A stretch of DNA of 64,000 nt from positions 124,001 to 188,000 of the forward strand of contig NZ_JARXVM010000009.1 in NCBI RefSeq assembly GCF_029892285.1, written 5' to 3'. Below are positions 63,971 through 64,000 of the stretch, one piece after another. Source of the DNA: Rhizobium sp. SG_E_25_P2 (GTDB lineage Bacteria; Pseudomonadota; Alphaproteobacteria; Rhizobiales; Rhizobiaceae). Below the pieces are notes generated by a model, which did no database searches, had not been told where the DNA came from, and saw only the letters and a program-made list of their open reading frames with translations. Every line of letters starts with the position of its first letter. Within the stretch, counting starts at the first letter, position 1. The translations under genes were made by a program, and so were the position numbers.

Positions 63971-64000
63971 TTACGGCACGTTGCGCATCATGTCCGGCGA
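63971..64000 (-). CDS. C-terminal end of a probable cytochrome o ubiquinol oxidase subunit IV
   Basis: Only the last nine codons and the TAA are inside the window. They read SPDMMRNVP, like the tail (MRNLP) of many alphaproteobacterial CyoD proteins, and a SURF1 gene follows on the same strand. The identification rests on this short tail and the neighbour, so it is tentative. The rest of the gene lies right of base 64000. Confidence 0.45.
   Translation of the reverse strand, partial: SPDMMRNVP

Overview
The window is high-GC DNA with tightly packed, overlapping operons, many ABC importers and almost no spacer. It looks like a soil- or plant-associated alphaproteobacterium of the Hyphomicrobiales (Rhizobiales) type. 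The polyol (smo/mtl) operon, the D-apiose cluster and the SURF1 gene next to a probable cytochrome bo oxidase gene all fit that group. The species cannot be named from the sequence. No rRNA, tRNA, CRISPR array, insertion sequence or phage gene was recognised. The region reads as a catabolic accessory stretch, with one nutrient module after another, each carrying its own regulator.

Layout. 1-9657: hexitol/pentitol operon on the minus strand (SorC-type regulator, smoE-smoF-smoG-smoK importer, sorbitol dehydrogenase smoS, mannitol 2-dehydrogenase mtlK, HAD phosphatase, FGGY pentulose kinase cut by the window edge). 9718-17001: LacI repressor divergent from an oxidoreductase, a TIM-barrel isomerase and a complete CUT1 sugar importer, with a clear CGTAAACGTTTACG operator. 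17004-22193: small unrelated genes (orphan MbcA/ParS-like antitoxin domain, ABC-F ATPase, two AraC regulators, hydroxypyruvate-isomerase-like protein, WGR protein). 22198-27787: GMC oxidoreductase, taurine/nitrate-type ABC importer, LysR regulator. 27864-40103: D-apiose catabolism. Its GntR regulator is divergent from a RuBisCO-like protein and oiaK. A converging minus-strand operon encodes apnO, an ABC importer with a DUF2291 lipoprotein, apsD, apnL and a DoxX protein.

40350-49186: aldehyde dehydrogenase/DUF1028/RidA operon, FAD monooxygenase, YchJ, ArsR-SRPBCC pair with twin operators, ArgE-type deacylase, LysR and a bile-acid:Na+ symporter-family protein. 49190-63158: the most unusual module. 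A RutA-type flavin monooxygenase and a RutF-type flavin reductase, the oxygenase pair of pyrimidine ring opening, occur here without the rest of a rut operon. They are combined with three amidase-signature hydrolases (one overlapped by a small AtzG/GatC-like protein), an isochorismatase-fold amidohydrolase, an isocitrate-lyase-family C-C lyase, a GntR/UTRA regulator, an MFS carrier and a ribose-type ABC importer. GTACGTAC-type palindromes lie in front of each transcription unit and suggest one regulon. I propose this as an undescribed pathway that takes up, oxidatively opens and deaminates a nitrogen heterocycle or cyclic amide. 63195-64000: SURF1 and the last codons of a probable cyoD.

Functions are assigned by reading translated sequences and recognising motifs. 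No database search was run, so substrates, especially of the transporters and the RutA-type enzyme, are inferences.
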